From the NCBI GenBank assembly GCA_947525005.1, contig CANNUY010000001.1:124001-188000 (forward strand): 64,000 bases of DNA, read 5' to 3'. The position numbers and the translations under genes are program-made. This document shows positions 17,718-27,172 of this stretch, piece by piece. The notes beneath the pieces were generated by a model that was not told the DNA's origin, did no database searches, and saw only the letters and a list, made by a program, of their open reading frames with translations. How positions within the stretch are numbered: position 1 is the stretch's first letter; each line of letters begins with the position of its first letter. This stretch comes from an uncultured Candidatus Melainabacteria bacterium (GTDB lineage: Bacteria > Cyanobacteriota > Vampirovibrionia > Gastranaerophilales > Gastranaerophilaceae).

Positions 17718-20700
17718 TTATGCTTGTGGTTGTGATGGTGCAAATTTTGCAATCAAGTTTGCTAAATCAGCATCATTAGCCTTAATAGCATCAGCTACGC
17801 TATCATAACCTTTGCTTTCATTAGCACCTGCTAACCAACCTTGAACAGCTGATACGATTTCATTTGTTGGTGCTGTTACATCAGTGTAACCACCTTTTCC
17901 GTCAGAAGTCTTAATCTTATCGATACCATCCATTTGAATACCGTGATCCAAATTAGTTTGACCTTTACCGATTACATACAATGCGTCACCAACTGCACTT
18001 TCACCTTCTTTTTTAATATCAAATAAGATTGTTAAATCATCTGCATTTTTAACAAGGTTAAGAACATCATTATCACCAGTTGTATCAGAGATAATCAGTT
18101 TATCTTTTCTGAAATCAAATTTATTGTCAACGTTATATGTATCATTACCTAAACTATCAACAATCTTTTGTTCAGCATGTTTTTTAACAGTTGAAATATT
18201 GTAGATGTTATCAGTAATGCCTTTACCGTTAACAGTTACATTTGATGCACCTTCGCCATCTTTAAAGAAGTCTTTTACAGTTGTAGTTTCTGTATAGTCT
18301 TTAGTTAAGGCAGTGTTTGCTTTTGTTGCATCTGTTGAATATGTCAATTTCTTTCCTGAACCATAAGAATATACTGTACCAGATACTTCTGTATAACCAG
18401 CTTTTGCTAATTCTTTATAAGCAGCTTCAGAAATAGCGTCTGCATTACCTTTTTTATAAGTCTTAGTTGTTATTTCAGTATAACCTTTCTTTTCTTCTTC
18501 TGAAAGTTTACCGAATGCTTCTTCAGTAATAGCAGCTTCTTCACCTTTTTGGTAAGTCTTAGTTGTTATTTCAGTATAACCTTCTTGTGCTTTATTACCG
18601 ATAGCAGTATGTTGCGCATCTGTAATGATTTTACCATCTTTTTGCCAGAATTTAGCATCCTTATCTGTTATTTCAGAACCTGCTACTGTAGTTGCAGTTG
18701 TTTGTTTTCCTGTAACTGCATCTGTGTATAATTTTTCACCTTTTTTATTTGTTAATTGTTCTGTATATTTACGAGTGATAATCAAATCATTGCTAGCACC
18801 GTTTTTGCTATATGATAGTGTGTCACCTTCATTGATTTTTAAATCAACTGATGCACCGTCTGTTCTTACACCTGTGATAACATCGTTACCGTCATGGTTT
18901 GCAATGTTGATAGTCTTTTTACCAGCACCTGTGATATTGATTGTATCATTACCTTTACCTGCTGTGATTGTATCAACACCTGCACCTGTGTAGATTTTAT
19001 CAGCCTTAGCAGAACCAGTTATAACATCGTTTCCAAATGAACCAACAATTTTACCTTTGCCAGTTACTGCAACGTTGTCTACTGTTACGCCTGCAAGTTT
19101 GCCAGCATTCTTAGAATCTTTGAAGTAATCTTTGATTGTTGTAGTTGCTGTTTCAGCAGGTGTACCTTCTGTCTTTTCAGTAGGAGCAACTGCATCTTTT
19201 TCGATACGTGTAATAACTAAGTCATTACCTGATTTTGCATAAGATAATTTTCCTGCTGTTAAGCCACTTAATGTAACTTTATCAGCCTTAGCAATACCAG
19301 TAATTACGTCATTGCCGTCACCGTTTGCGATGTTGATAGTCTTATTACCAGCACCTGTGATGTTGATTGTATCATTACCTGCACCAGCGGTAATTGTATC
19401 ATCACCTGCACCAGTGTAGATTTTATCATTCTTAGCAGAACCCGTGATAACATCATTAAATACAGTGCCTTTGATAGTTAAAGCTTTTTTAGAATCAGCA
19501 TTACCAAGTTCTAATGCCTTTGCATCTTTAAGTGCAGCTTCAAGTTCTTTTTCTGTTTCACCAACCTTGATAAATACGTTCTTTTCAGATTTCAAAGCAT
19601 CTTTGATTGTTACTGTACCAAGAGTTTTTGCACCTTCTCCTTCTTTATCAGCTACAGTTACAACAACATCATTACCTTTTAATGTATAAGTTAATTCAGA
19701 ATCTTTAGCAAATGTCAAAATATCTTTATTACCTGTTGCATAAACTGTATCATTACCGAATTTAGTTTGTACATCAGTATTAAAGATATATGTGTTGTTT
19801 CCGCTTAAACCATACATTTTATCGTTTTTAGCAGAACCTGTGATTGTATCGTTTGTGAAACCACCAACAAGTTTACCTTTACCTGATACTGCAACGTTTG
19901 TTACACCGTCAAGTTTGCCAAGATTTTTATCGTTTTTGAAGTAATCTTTGATTGTTGTAGTTTCTGTTACTTTTTCATGATCTTTTGTTGCATCTGTTGA
20001 GTATGTCAAATTCTCTCCTGAACCATAAGAATATACTTTTTTATCTAGTTTTGTATAATCTTTTTGTGCATCAGTTTCAATTTTATTGTAATCAGCTTCT
20101 GTGATGATTTCATCATTTTTAGAATAGAAATTACCAGTTTCTTCTTTACCTGCAGTTGTGGCACTCAATGTTGCATTACCTTGAAGGTCTTTATAAAACT
20201 CTCTTGTAGCAACTAAGTTGTTACCTGATTTAGAATAATCAACTGTTGTATCAACTGATGTAAAGTTCAATTTAACTTTATCAGCCTTTGCAATACCAGT
20301 AATTACGTCATTGCCGTCACCGTTTGCGATGTTGATAGTCTTATTACCAGCACCTGTGATGTTGATTGTATCATTACCTGCACCAGCGGTAATTGTATCA
20401 TCACCTGCACCAGTGTAGATTTTATCATTCTTAGCAGAACCCGTGATAACATCATTAAATACAGTGCCTTTGATAGTTAAAGCTTTTTTAGAATCAGCAT
20501 TACCAAGTTCTAATGCCTTTGCATCTTTAAGTGCAGCTTCAAGTTCTTTTTCTGTTTCACCAACCTTGATAAATACGTTCTTTTCAGATTTCAAAGCATC
20601 TTTGATTGTTACTGTACCAAGAGTTTTTGCACCTTCTCCTTCTTTATCAGCTACAGTTACAACAACATCGTTACCTTTTAATGTATAAGTTAATTTAGAA

Positions 20701-21203
20701 TCTTTAGCAAATGTCAAAATATCTTTATTACCTGTTGCATAAACTGTATCGTTACCAAATTCAGGTTTTTCAGCAGTACCAAAGATATAAGTATTGTTTC
20801 CGCCTAAACCGTACATTTTGTCGTTTTTAGCAGAACTTGTGATTGTATCATCAAACATAGTACCTTTAGAACCTTTTGTAACTTCATTTTTATATAATTC
20901 TGTGATTGATTTTTCAGTTTCACCAATTTTGATTGTTTTTAAAGATGATTTTGAGTTACCATCTTTTGTAAAATAACCAGATATTGTAACAGTTTGTTCA
21001 TCTGCACCTTTTTCGTCATATTTAATTACTAAATCATTACCAGATTTTTCATAAGCAAATTTTTTTGTATATTCAGTTCCAAACACTAATTTATCTGAAC
21101 TTTTATCTGATAAGCTTTTTATCTCTACATTACCACTCTCTTTGTTGATAGTAATTTCATCATTCTTTCTCGTAAATTTCTTTTCTTCTGTTGTTGCTAC
21201 CAT
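17718..21203 (-). CDS. RTX-like repeat protein, putative type I secretion substrate B
   Basis: The 1161-residue paralogue of the preceding gene has clearer RTX nonapeptides, for example IYTGAGDDTITAGAGNDTI and GAGNKTINIANGDGNDVI, in several blocks separated by TTTIKDYFK-type units. There is no signal peptide, and the C-terminus matches that of substrate A. It contains a long near-identical internal duplication (see the repeat entry). The middle has three short units of the form GYTEITTKTY. AAAGGAC precedes the ATG. It is transcribed away from the T1SS genes, with a 488-nt divergent spacer between. A calcium-stabilised surface or secreted protein is likely. Confidence 0.88.
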   Translation of the reverse strand: MVATTEEKKFTRKNDEITINKESGNVEIKSLSDKSSDKLVFGTEYTKKFAYEKSGNDLVIKYDEKGADEQTVTISGYFTKDGNSKSSLKTIKIGETEKSITELYKNEVTKGSKGTMFDDTITSSAKNDKMYGLGGNNTYIFGTAEKPEFGNDTVYATGNKDILTFAKDSKLTYTLKGNDVVVTVADKEGEGAKTLGTVTIKDALKSEKNVFIKVGETEKELEAALKDAKALELGNADSKKALTIKGTVFNDVITGSAKNDKIYTGAGDDTITAGAGNDTINITGAGNKTINIANGDGNDVITGIAKADKVKLNFTSVDTTVDYSKSGNNLVATREFYKDLQGNATLSATTAGKEETGNFYSKNDEIITEADYNKIETDAQKDYTKLDKKVYSYGSGENLTYSTDATKDHEKVTETTTIKDYFKNDKNLGKLDGVTNVAVSGKGKLVGGFTNDTITGSAKNDKMYGLSGNNTYIFNTDVQTKFGNDTVYATGNKDILTFAKDSELTYTLKGNDVVVTVADKEGEGAKTLGTVTIKDALKSEKNVFIKVGETEKELEAALKDAKALELGNADSKKALTIKGTVFNDVITGSAKNDKIYTGAGDDTITAGAGNDTINITGAGNKTINIANGDGNDVITGIAKADKVTLSGLTAGKLSYAKSGNDLVITRIEKDAVAPTEKTEGTPAETATTTIKDYFKDSKNAGKLAGVTVDNVAVTGKGKIVGSFGNDVITGSAKADKIYTGAGVDTITAGKGNDTINITGAGKKTINIANHDGNDVITGVRTDGASVDLKINEGDTLSYSKNGASNDLIITRKYTEQLTNKKGEKLYTDAVTGKQTTATTVAGSEITDKDAKFWQKDGKIITDAQHTAIGNKAQEGYTEITTKTYQKGEEAAITEEAFGKLSEEEKKGYTEITTKTYKKGNADAISEAAYKELAKAGYTEVSGTVYSYGSGKKLTYSTDATKANTALTKDYTETTTVKDFFKDGEGASNVTVNGKGITDNIYNISTVKKHAEQKIVDSLGNDTYNVDNKFDFRKDKLIISDTTGDNDVLNLVKNADDLTILFDIKKEGESAVGDALYVIGKGQTNLDHGIQMDGIDKIKTSDGKGGYTDVTAPTNEIVSAVQGWLAGANESKGYDSVADAIKANDADLANLIAKFAPSQPQA
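19291..20759. repeat. Direct repeat inside the second RTX-like gene (offset 999 bp)
   Basis: Roughly 470 bp from 19291 recur from 20290, exactly 999 bp (333 codons) away. Only scattered single-base differences are seen in the first 400 bp, for example at 19670 versus 20669. The frame is preserved, so the protein carries two nearly identical 150-residue blocks. Confidence 0.9.
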
Positions 21204-21691
21204 AAGTTAATGTCCTTTCTTATACATTTAGTTAACAAATTATATTTTCATTATTAAATTTTCTATGAAAAATGTGTTTTTAGACAATTTTTACCCATTT
21301 TGTATCACATAATACTATCAATACTTTCTAAATGCAAGTAAATATTACTAATTTACATCGTAAAATATTACAAATTTTAATAATTATAATAATTGTACAG
21401 CTATTAACCCTTGATATAACTGATTTTTCATCATATCACTTTTACATAATTTTTATATATAGATTTATACGAAAAAACTGGATTTTGAAAAATTATAAAA
21501 TTTCATTAAATTTAATAATATTCATAAATAGTCCATATAAATCGCCAATAATATATAATATTTTTGCCTATTTTTTTAAATAATATCAGCGATATTTTAC
21601 GAAAATTCGTACTATGAATACTTCTAAATTATAAATCTATTACCCATATAACATCATTGTTATAAAAATTGAAAGTAGGTAGAATTTCTGT
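21204..21691. other. Divergent AT-rich spacer between RTX genes and T1SS regulator
   Basis: These 488 nt contain no convincing gene; an 83-codon frame within it is AT-rich low-complexity sequence. It must hold promoters for the minus-strand RTX gene and the plus-strand XRE gene. Clear paired -35/-10 boxes could not be assigned with confidence. Confidence 0.5.
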
Positions 21692-22009
21692 ATGAATGAA
21701 ATCAAAAAACTTATAGGTAAACGTATAAAAGAACTAAGAAAGGAACACAATCTTTCTCAGCAAGAACTTGCTGAATTGATTAACATAGACCAACGTAATT
21801 TGAGCAACATTGAATGTGGTATCAGCTTTCCTTCAAAATCTTTATTACAAATAGCCGAAGCGTTTGATATCTCACTCAAAGACCTTTTTGATTTTGAACA
21901 CCTTACCCTTAAACGTACAGATATGCTTAATTATATCGAAAATAAAATTCAATACCTTGATGATAGAAATATTAAATTTATCTACAAAATCATCAAGTCC
22001 TTATTTTGA
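21692..22009 (+). CDS. XRE-family HTH transcriptional regulator
   Basis: The 105-residue protein starts with a Cro/C1-type helix-turn-helix over about residues 7-62: IGKRIKELRKEHNLSQQELA, then a recognition helix region with NIDQRNLSNIECG, and LLQIAEAFDISLKDLF. The remaining 40 residues probably serve dimerisation. It lies between the RTX genes and the secretion genes, so it may control the island or itself. It has its own transcription unit about 200 nt ahead of tolC. The target operator is not identified. Confidence 0.88.
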   Translation: MNEIKKLIGKRIKELRKEHNLSQQELAELINIDQRNLSNIECGISFPSKSLLQIAEAFDISLKDLFDFEHLTLKRTDMLNYIENKIQYLDDRNIKFIYKIIKSLF

Positions 22010-22162
22010 ATATAAATTTATTTTTATTAATATTCCGCCCTCTCAATAAATGTTTAATTTCATTTATCAATTCTGTATTTTATTAAAATTTTAATGTATA
22101 TGATGTAAACTTGTTTTGTTGCAAAAAATTTACAATCTTTTCTTTCTACTTGACTATATTTT

Positions 22163-22189
22163 TTGAGTTAGATACCCTTATGCTAAAAT
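22163..22189 (+). promoter_or_regulatory. Possible promoter of the T1SS operon
   Basis: TTGAGT at 22163-22168 and an extended -10 element (TGC TAAAAT, -10 at 22184-22189) lie 21 nt before the tolC ATG. The spacer is short (15 bp). The 200-nt gap from 22010 otherwise shows no gene. Confidence 0.4.
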
Positions 22190-22210
22190 ACTGGATTTGT
22201 TGATAATAAG

Positions 22211-23602
22211 ATGAAATTTATAAATATTAAAAAGTTAATACTTGCGTTTTTTATTGTGTTTACTTGCTTTGAGCAAGGTTGTTATGCAATCCAAGACGTC
22301 AAAAAATCGTCAATAAAAAAAGATAAAATTACGCTTGAAAAAGTCCAACCCAAAAAACTTATCTCAAAAATTGATTTCGATTCTATCTGGGAAAAAGCAA
22401 AAGACCATTCCTACGACTTAAAAATTGCAGATTTCAATATCCTTATCGCAAAACAAGATATTCGTGGAGCACGCTCAGAATATTTCCCAAAACTTATGCT
22501 ATCAGCCGGTACTGAATATACTAAAAACTACCGTGATAACCGAGAAACAACCGTTATGTCAATCGGTGAAAGTTTCATCAATCCCTACACACGTTATCAA
22601 TCTATTATGGGTATAACTCTAACCTACAACCTATTCGATTTTGGGGTGCGAAAAGGTAATCTTGATATAGCAAAAGAAGATGTTGGACTTAAAGAACTTG
22701 AACACGAGGACAAAATCCAAGAACTAAACCTTAATCTAGTTGATACATATAGCAAAATTCTTATTACCCAAAAACAAATAGAACTAAACAACAAAATCCT
22801 CTCACTTGAAGAAAAAAATCTAGAATCAAAAGAACGTCTTTTTTCAGCAGGCGAAATCTCAAAAACAGATTTGAACGATGAAAAAGTAAAACTAGAAAAA
22901 ACAAAACAAAAAATAAACGAACTTTCAAGTATTTATTCTGAATCACTAAACTGGCTTGCCTTCTATACAGGTGAGGAATACGATATCCAAAACCTTAAAG
23001 TTTCTGATATAAAAAAGCCTGATTTTGATGTTACAGAATTCAGAGATTACACAAAAAGCATAAAATGGCGAATAAAAGAACGTGAACTTATGAAAAAAGA
23101 GCTTGAAATAAAAGTCGCAAAACGTACAAATTATCCTAAAATAAACACCTACGGAAGATACTATATCTATGGTTCAGACCATTCAAGCTATAACGATAGT
23201 CTTGGTGATATAAGACCATCAAACTTTACAGTCGGTGCATCAATAAATATGCTTGCATTTGACGGTATGAAAAACCGTTCAAATATCCAAAAGAAAATCC
23301 TTGAATATAAGCAACTTCAAGTGGAACGTGACAAATCCATAGCAGAGCTTATGATGAAACTTGCAAATATGAGAAGTAATCTCATCTATCTAGACAAACA
23401 AATTGATAACAACAAAAAGATAATAAAAGAACTTACAGAAAAACAAAAATCTGTTCACAGGCTTGTTTCTAAACAACTTGCATCACCCATTGAGGAAAAC
23501 GAAGCAAACATAGAACTATTAGAACAAGAAATAGAACTTACAAAAAATAGCATTACAGCAATCGCTATAACAAAAGGGATACAAATTTTAACAACATATT
23601 AA
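22211..23602 (+). CDS. TolC-family outer membrane efflux/secretion channel
   Basis: The 463-residue protein opens with a signal peptide (KKLILAFFIVFTCFEQGCYA). It shows the TolC pattern of two repeats of long helices with outer-membrane strands: LKIADFNILIAKQDIRGARSEYFPKLMLSAG, SKIDEK-like helical coils and AKRTNYPKINTYGRYY in the second half. TolC trimers form the outer-membrane exit duct for type I secretion. A possible lipobox-like cysteine occurs near the cleavage site. It is 9 nt ahead of the ABC exporter gene, so the three secretion genes form an operon. It also supports the presence of an outer membrane. Confidence 0.92.
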   Translation: MKFINIKKLILAFFIVFTCFEQGCYAIQDVKKSSIKKDKITLEKVQPKKLISKIDFDSIWEKAKDHSYDLKIADFNILIAKQDIRGARSEYFPKLMLSAGTEYTKNYRDNRETTVMSIGESFINPYTRYQSIMGITLTYNLFDFGVRKGNLDIAKEDVGLKELEHEDKIQELNLNLVDTYSKILITQKQIELNNKILSLEEKNLESKERLFSAGEISKTDLNDEKVKLEKTKQKINELSSIYSESLNWLAFYTGEEYDIQNLKVSDIKKPDFDVTEFRDYTKSIKWRIKERELMKKELEIKVAKRTNYPKINTYGRYYIYGSDHSSYNDSLGDIRPSNFTVGASINMLAFDGMKNRSNIQKKILEYKQLQVERDKSIAELMMKLANMRSNLIYLDKQIDNNKKIIKELTEKQKSVHRLVSKQLASPIEENEANIELLEQEIELTKNSITAIAITKGIQILTTY

Positions 23603-23611
23603 GGTAATAAA

Positions 23612-25768
23612 ATGGAAGAAAATAGAGAAGAAACAAATTCAGCAGAACAACCTAAAAAAAGGAACGTAAATAGTGGTCTAATCTCGTTAGAACTCGTTGC
23701 ACGAATAAACAAAATCGATATTGACATGCGTTCTGTAGTAAGAGAATTTGGGATAGAAACAGCAGACACAACTCCCGAAGAAATTATGCGTATAGCCAAA
23801 AGTCGTGGGTTTAAAATAAAAAAGAAAAACCTAACCCTAAAAACCTACAACGACAAATATCCACTACCTGCTTTAATTCAGTTAAAAGATGAAACTTATG
23901 TAGTTCTTCTTGCTCTTCGTCCAGACGAAAACAAAGTTTTGATAATGCGACCATTAGCAAAACACCCAGAAGCATTGACTTATGACGAACTACAACCTCA
24001 GATGAAAGATTTTATCCTTGTACTTGCTCACAAATTACTTGATGATGATGTAAAGTTTGGATTTAAATGGTTCTTCAATGAAATTTTCAAATACAAAAAA
24101 ATAATAGGACAAGTGCTTTTAGGTTCATTTGTCGTACAACTCTTTGGGCTTGTAACACCATTATTCACGCAGGTTATCTTAGATAAAGTTCTTGTACACA
24201 GAACTATTGCGACACTTGATGTTTTAGCCCTAGCTTTTATTGTAGTTTCTGTCTTTGAACTACTTCTGAACTTATCCAGAAACTACATTTTTATACATAC
24301 AACAAGCAAAATTGATGCAAAACTTGGTTCAAAACTCTTCAAACATCTGTTCCAACTATATTATGTATACTTTGAAAAAAGACAGGTTGGTAACATCATA
24401 GCAAGGGTTAGAGAGCTTGATAGAATTAGAGAATTCATCACAAACAAATCTGTATCAGTTGTAATCGACTCATTCTTTTCACTTGTTTTCGTCGGAATTA
24501 TGCTTTTATACAGCGTTAAATTAACCTTTATCTCGTTAGGATTTCTAGGTATTATCGCTATAATTTATTTGTTAATAACACCTGAATTAAGAGCAAGGCT
24601 AGAAGAAAAGTTCCAAATGGGTGCTCATTCAAATTCTTACCTTGTTGAAGCAGTAACTGGTGTACAAACAGTTAAGGCGCTTGCTATCGAAGGCTCAATG
24701 ATTAAAAAATGGGAAGATAAACTTGCAAAATACATCAAATCAAGTTTCAACCTTGCAATCATGGGCAACTTCACAGGTTCTATATGTGGATTTTTACAAA
24801 AAGCTATGACAATCGCAATTCTTTATGTCGGTGTAATCCTTGTTATTGAAAACAAACTAACAATCGGTCAATTAATAGCGTTCCAAATGTTTTCAGGACA
24901 ATTCAGCGCACCAATGCTTAGATTAGTTGGATTGTGGAACGAATTTCAACAAACCTTGCTTGCAGTTGACAGAATTGGTGATATCTTAAACAGCCCAGTT
25001 GAAATGCAGTCAAAAACAGCTGTAACATTGAATGATGTTCAAGGCGATATAAAACTAGAAAATTTATCGTTCAGATACAATATTGATTCACCAAACGTAT
25101 TAAAAAACATTAATCTTCATATAAAAGCAGGTACAAAAGTAGGGTTTGTAGGACGTAGTGGTAGTGGAAAATCTACGCTTACAAAACTTATCCAAAGAAT
25201 GTATTACACAACAGAAGGCACAATATATATTGATGGGATTGATATTAGAAACATTAATCCTGTATGGTTAAGAACAAATATTGGTATAGTTTTACAGGAA
25301 AACTACTTGTTCTCTGGTACAATCAGAGATAACATCTCACTACCACGACCAAATGTTCCAATGGAAGGGGTTATTCAAGTTGCAAAGATTGCAGGCGCAC
25401 ACGAATTCATCTCAAAACTTCCAAAAGGTTATGATACAGAAGTTGGTGAACGTGGTTCAAGCCTTTCTGGTGGTCAAAAACAAAGAATTGCGATTGCAAG
25501 AGCTTTGATTTCTAACCCTAAAATCTTAATCTTTGATGAGGCAACTTCTGCACTTGACTATGAATCTGAAAAAATAATCAGAGATAATATGGCAATGATT
25601 TCAGAGGGTAGAACAACTATTATTATTGCTCACAGGCTTTCTACAATTAAGGATTGTGACGTCGTTGTATGTTTTGATAACGGTAACATCGTTGAAGTTG
25701 GCACACACGATGAACTTATAAAAACAGGTGGATATTATCATAAACTATATTTGGCTCAATCTACATAG
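23612..25768 (+). CDS. Type I secretion ABC transporter (HlyB-like, with C39-like domain)
   Basis: The 718-residue protein is an exporter with N-terminal C39-like domain (about 20-145), membrane domain (about 155-440) and ATPase (about 480-718). The C39-like part lacks the catalytic cysteine expected near its start, so it should bind rather than cleave substrates, as in HlyB. The ATPase has Walker A GRSGSGKST at about 514-522, signature LSGGQKQR at about 619 and Walker B ILIFDEATSALD at about 640. It powers transport of unfolded RTX proteins. It sits between tolC and hlyD with 9-nt gaps. The best substrate candidates are the two RTX-like proteins upstream. Confidence 0.95.
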   Translation: MEENREETNSAEQPKKRNVNSGLISLELVARINKIDIDMRSVVREFGIETADTTPEEIMRIAKSRGFKIKKKNLTLKTYNDKYPLPALIQLKDETYVVLLALRPDENKVLIMRPLAKHPEALTYDELQPQMKDFILVLAHKLLDDDVKFGFKWFFNEIFKYKKIIGQVLLGSFVVQLFGLVTPLFTQVILDKVLVHRTIATLDVLALAFIVVSVFELLLNLSRNYIFIHTTSKIDAKLGSKLFKHLFQLYYVYFEKRQVGNIIARVRELDRIREFITNKSVSVVIDSFFSLVFVGIMLLYSVKLTFISLGFLGIIAIIYLLITPELRARLEEKFQMGAHSNSYLVEAVTGVQTVKALAIEGSMIKKWEDKLAKYIKSSFNLAIMGNFTGSICGFLQKAMTIAILYVGVILVIENKLTIGQLIAFQMFSGQFSAPMLRLVGLWNEFQQTLLAVDRIGDILNSPVEMQSKTAVTLNDVQGDIKLENLSFRYNIDSPNVLKNINLHIKAGTKVGFVGRSGSGKSTLTKLIQRMYYTTEGTIYIDGIDIRNINPVWLRTNIGIVLQENYLFSGTIRDNISLPRPNVPMEGVIQVAKIAGAHEFISKLPKGYDTEVGERGSSLSGGQKQRIAIARALISNPKILIFDEATSALDYESEKIIRDNMAMISEGRTTIIIAHRLSTIKDCDVVVCFDNGNIVEVGTHDELIKTGGYYHKLYLAQST

Positions 25769-25777
25769 GAGTAAAAA

Positions 25778-26830
25778 ATGAATTTCAAAGAAAAACTTAT
25801 AAAAATTAAAGATATAATTTTGGCAAAAGAAGACGATTACCACGAGTTTGAGCCACTATTGACAGAAATAGAAGATAGCCCACTTAATCCTATTGGGAAC
25901 ACTGTTTTCTGGACAATTATTATATTTATGTTCATAGCAGGATTGTGGATGTACTTTGGCAAAGTAGATATTGTTATCACAGCACGTGGCATGGTTATCC
26001 CTGCAGGTGAAGAAAAAGTTATACAATCATTGGATAAAGGTGTCGTTACAGAAATTCCTGTCAATGAAGGTCAGTTTGTGCATAAAGGCGAAGTTGTTGC
26101 AATTGTATCGCCAGCTGAATATGAACCGGAACTTGAACTTAATAATATAAGACAAGAAGAAGCAAGAGTATCTGAACAAATTGCATCAGATTCAACTAAA
26201 TTGAGAATTGCTAACGAAAAACGAGCAAGATTGAATACAGTACGTGATATTATCCCAAAATCAAGATATGATGAAGCAGTAAGTGAAAGCTCTGAACTCT
26301 CACATAATATAGGTGCATTAAGAGCGTCATTAACAGAGTTGCGAAACAAACGTATTCAGATAGAAAAACAAAAACAAATAATCAAAGCTCCTCTTGATGG
26401 ATATGTGAACAAAGTTCTTGTGCATACAATTGGTGGAGTTGTAACACCAGCACAACCTTTGTTAACAATCGTTCCTAAAAACGCTGATTTGATGATAAAA
26501 GCACAAGTTATGAATCAAGATGCAGGATTTGTAGAAACAGGCATGCCTGTATCAATCAAGGTTGATACTTATAATTTCCAGAAATATGGAATACTTAAAG
26601 GGGTTGTAACTGTTGTATCACCAAACAGTGTACAAGATGAAAAACTTGGACCTGTTTATGAGGTTTATATAAAACCTGAAAATACAAACCTTGTCGTTGA
26701 GGGCAAAGAACAAAGCTTAAAATTCGGTATGTCAACAACTAACGAAATTAAGATAGGCAAAAGACGTATAATTGAATTCTTTATTTATCCGTTGATAAAA
26801 TACCTTGATGAAAGTATTAAGGTTTCGTAA
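25778..26830 (+). CDS. HlyD-family periplasmic adaptor of the T1SS
   Basis: The 350-residue membrane fusion protein has one transmembrane segment (about 43-63, TVFWTIIIFMFIAGLWMYFG). A lipoyl half-motif precedes the coiled coil (GVVTEIPVNEGQFVHKGEVVAIV), the coiled coil covers about 120-200, and a second lipoyl half follows (IKAPLDGYVNKVLVHTIGGVV). It links the ABC exporter to TolC. It is shorter than HlyD (about 480 residues) because the coiled-coil hairpin is short, which may reflect a narrower envelope. GGAG precedes the start 6 nt away. It is the last gene of the operon. Confidence 0.92.
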   Translation: MNFKEKLIKIKDIILAKEDDYHEFEPLLTEIEDSPLNPIGNTVFWTIIIFMFIAGLWMYFGKVDIVITARGMVIPAGEEKVIQSLDKGVVTEIPVNEGQFVHKGEVVAIVSPAEYEPELELNNIRQEEARVSEQIASDSTKLRIANEKRARLNTVRDIIPKSRYDEAVSESSELSHNIGALRASLTELRNKRIQIEKQKQIIKAPLDGYVNKVLVHTIGGVVTPAQPLLTIVPKNADLMIKAQVMNQDAGFVETGMPVSIKVDTYNFQKYGILKGVVTVVSPNSVQDEKLGPVYEVYIKPENTNLVVEGKEQSLKFGMSTTNEIKIGKRRIIEFFIYPLIKYLDESIKVS

Positions 26831-26872
26831 AGGGAGTGCACAATTCATAATGTGCAATGCGTAATGAGTAAT

Positions 26873-27020
26873 GCGCGATTTTATGTATGCAGGGATTCTT
26901 CGCTTCGCTCTGAATGACGTTCCCATACTGTCATCCAGAGGCAAGGGAGCCGTTTTATGAAGAATTGCCGAAGGATCCCCCTGAACATATTTTGTTGGGG
27001 TAGAAACCCCAACCTACAAC
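26873..27020. repeat. Composite dispersed repeat, copy 2 (ends in REP)
   Basis: This is the second copy of the element at 13541-13688, with few differences and the same REP palindrome at its right end (26993-27019). Both copies lie in the 3' flank of genes. The remaining part of the 26831-27172 gap holds only AT-rich DNA up to the SLH gene leader. Confidence 0.85.
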
Positions 27021-27172
27021 TCTTAGACGTATTCACCTAACAATCTTCCTTCAAATCCATTATAAAACTAGAATACCCTTCTTACTTGACTAAATTAGTA
27101 ATGTAATCCAAAGATAACGGAACAATAATTTATTAGTCAGTTTGGGGCGACGCCCTAAAAAGGAGGTTAATA

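Noticed and set aside
18549..19689. Plus-strand frames across the RTX-like genes, two with identical products (19444 and 20443)
   Set aside because: They are antisense to the repeat proteins; the identical products merely reflect the internal duplication.
21332..21583. 83-codon frame in the spacer before the XRE gene
   Set aside because: Low-complexity Ile/Phe/Tyr/Asn composition typical of random AT-rich DNA, with no ribosome site.
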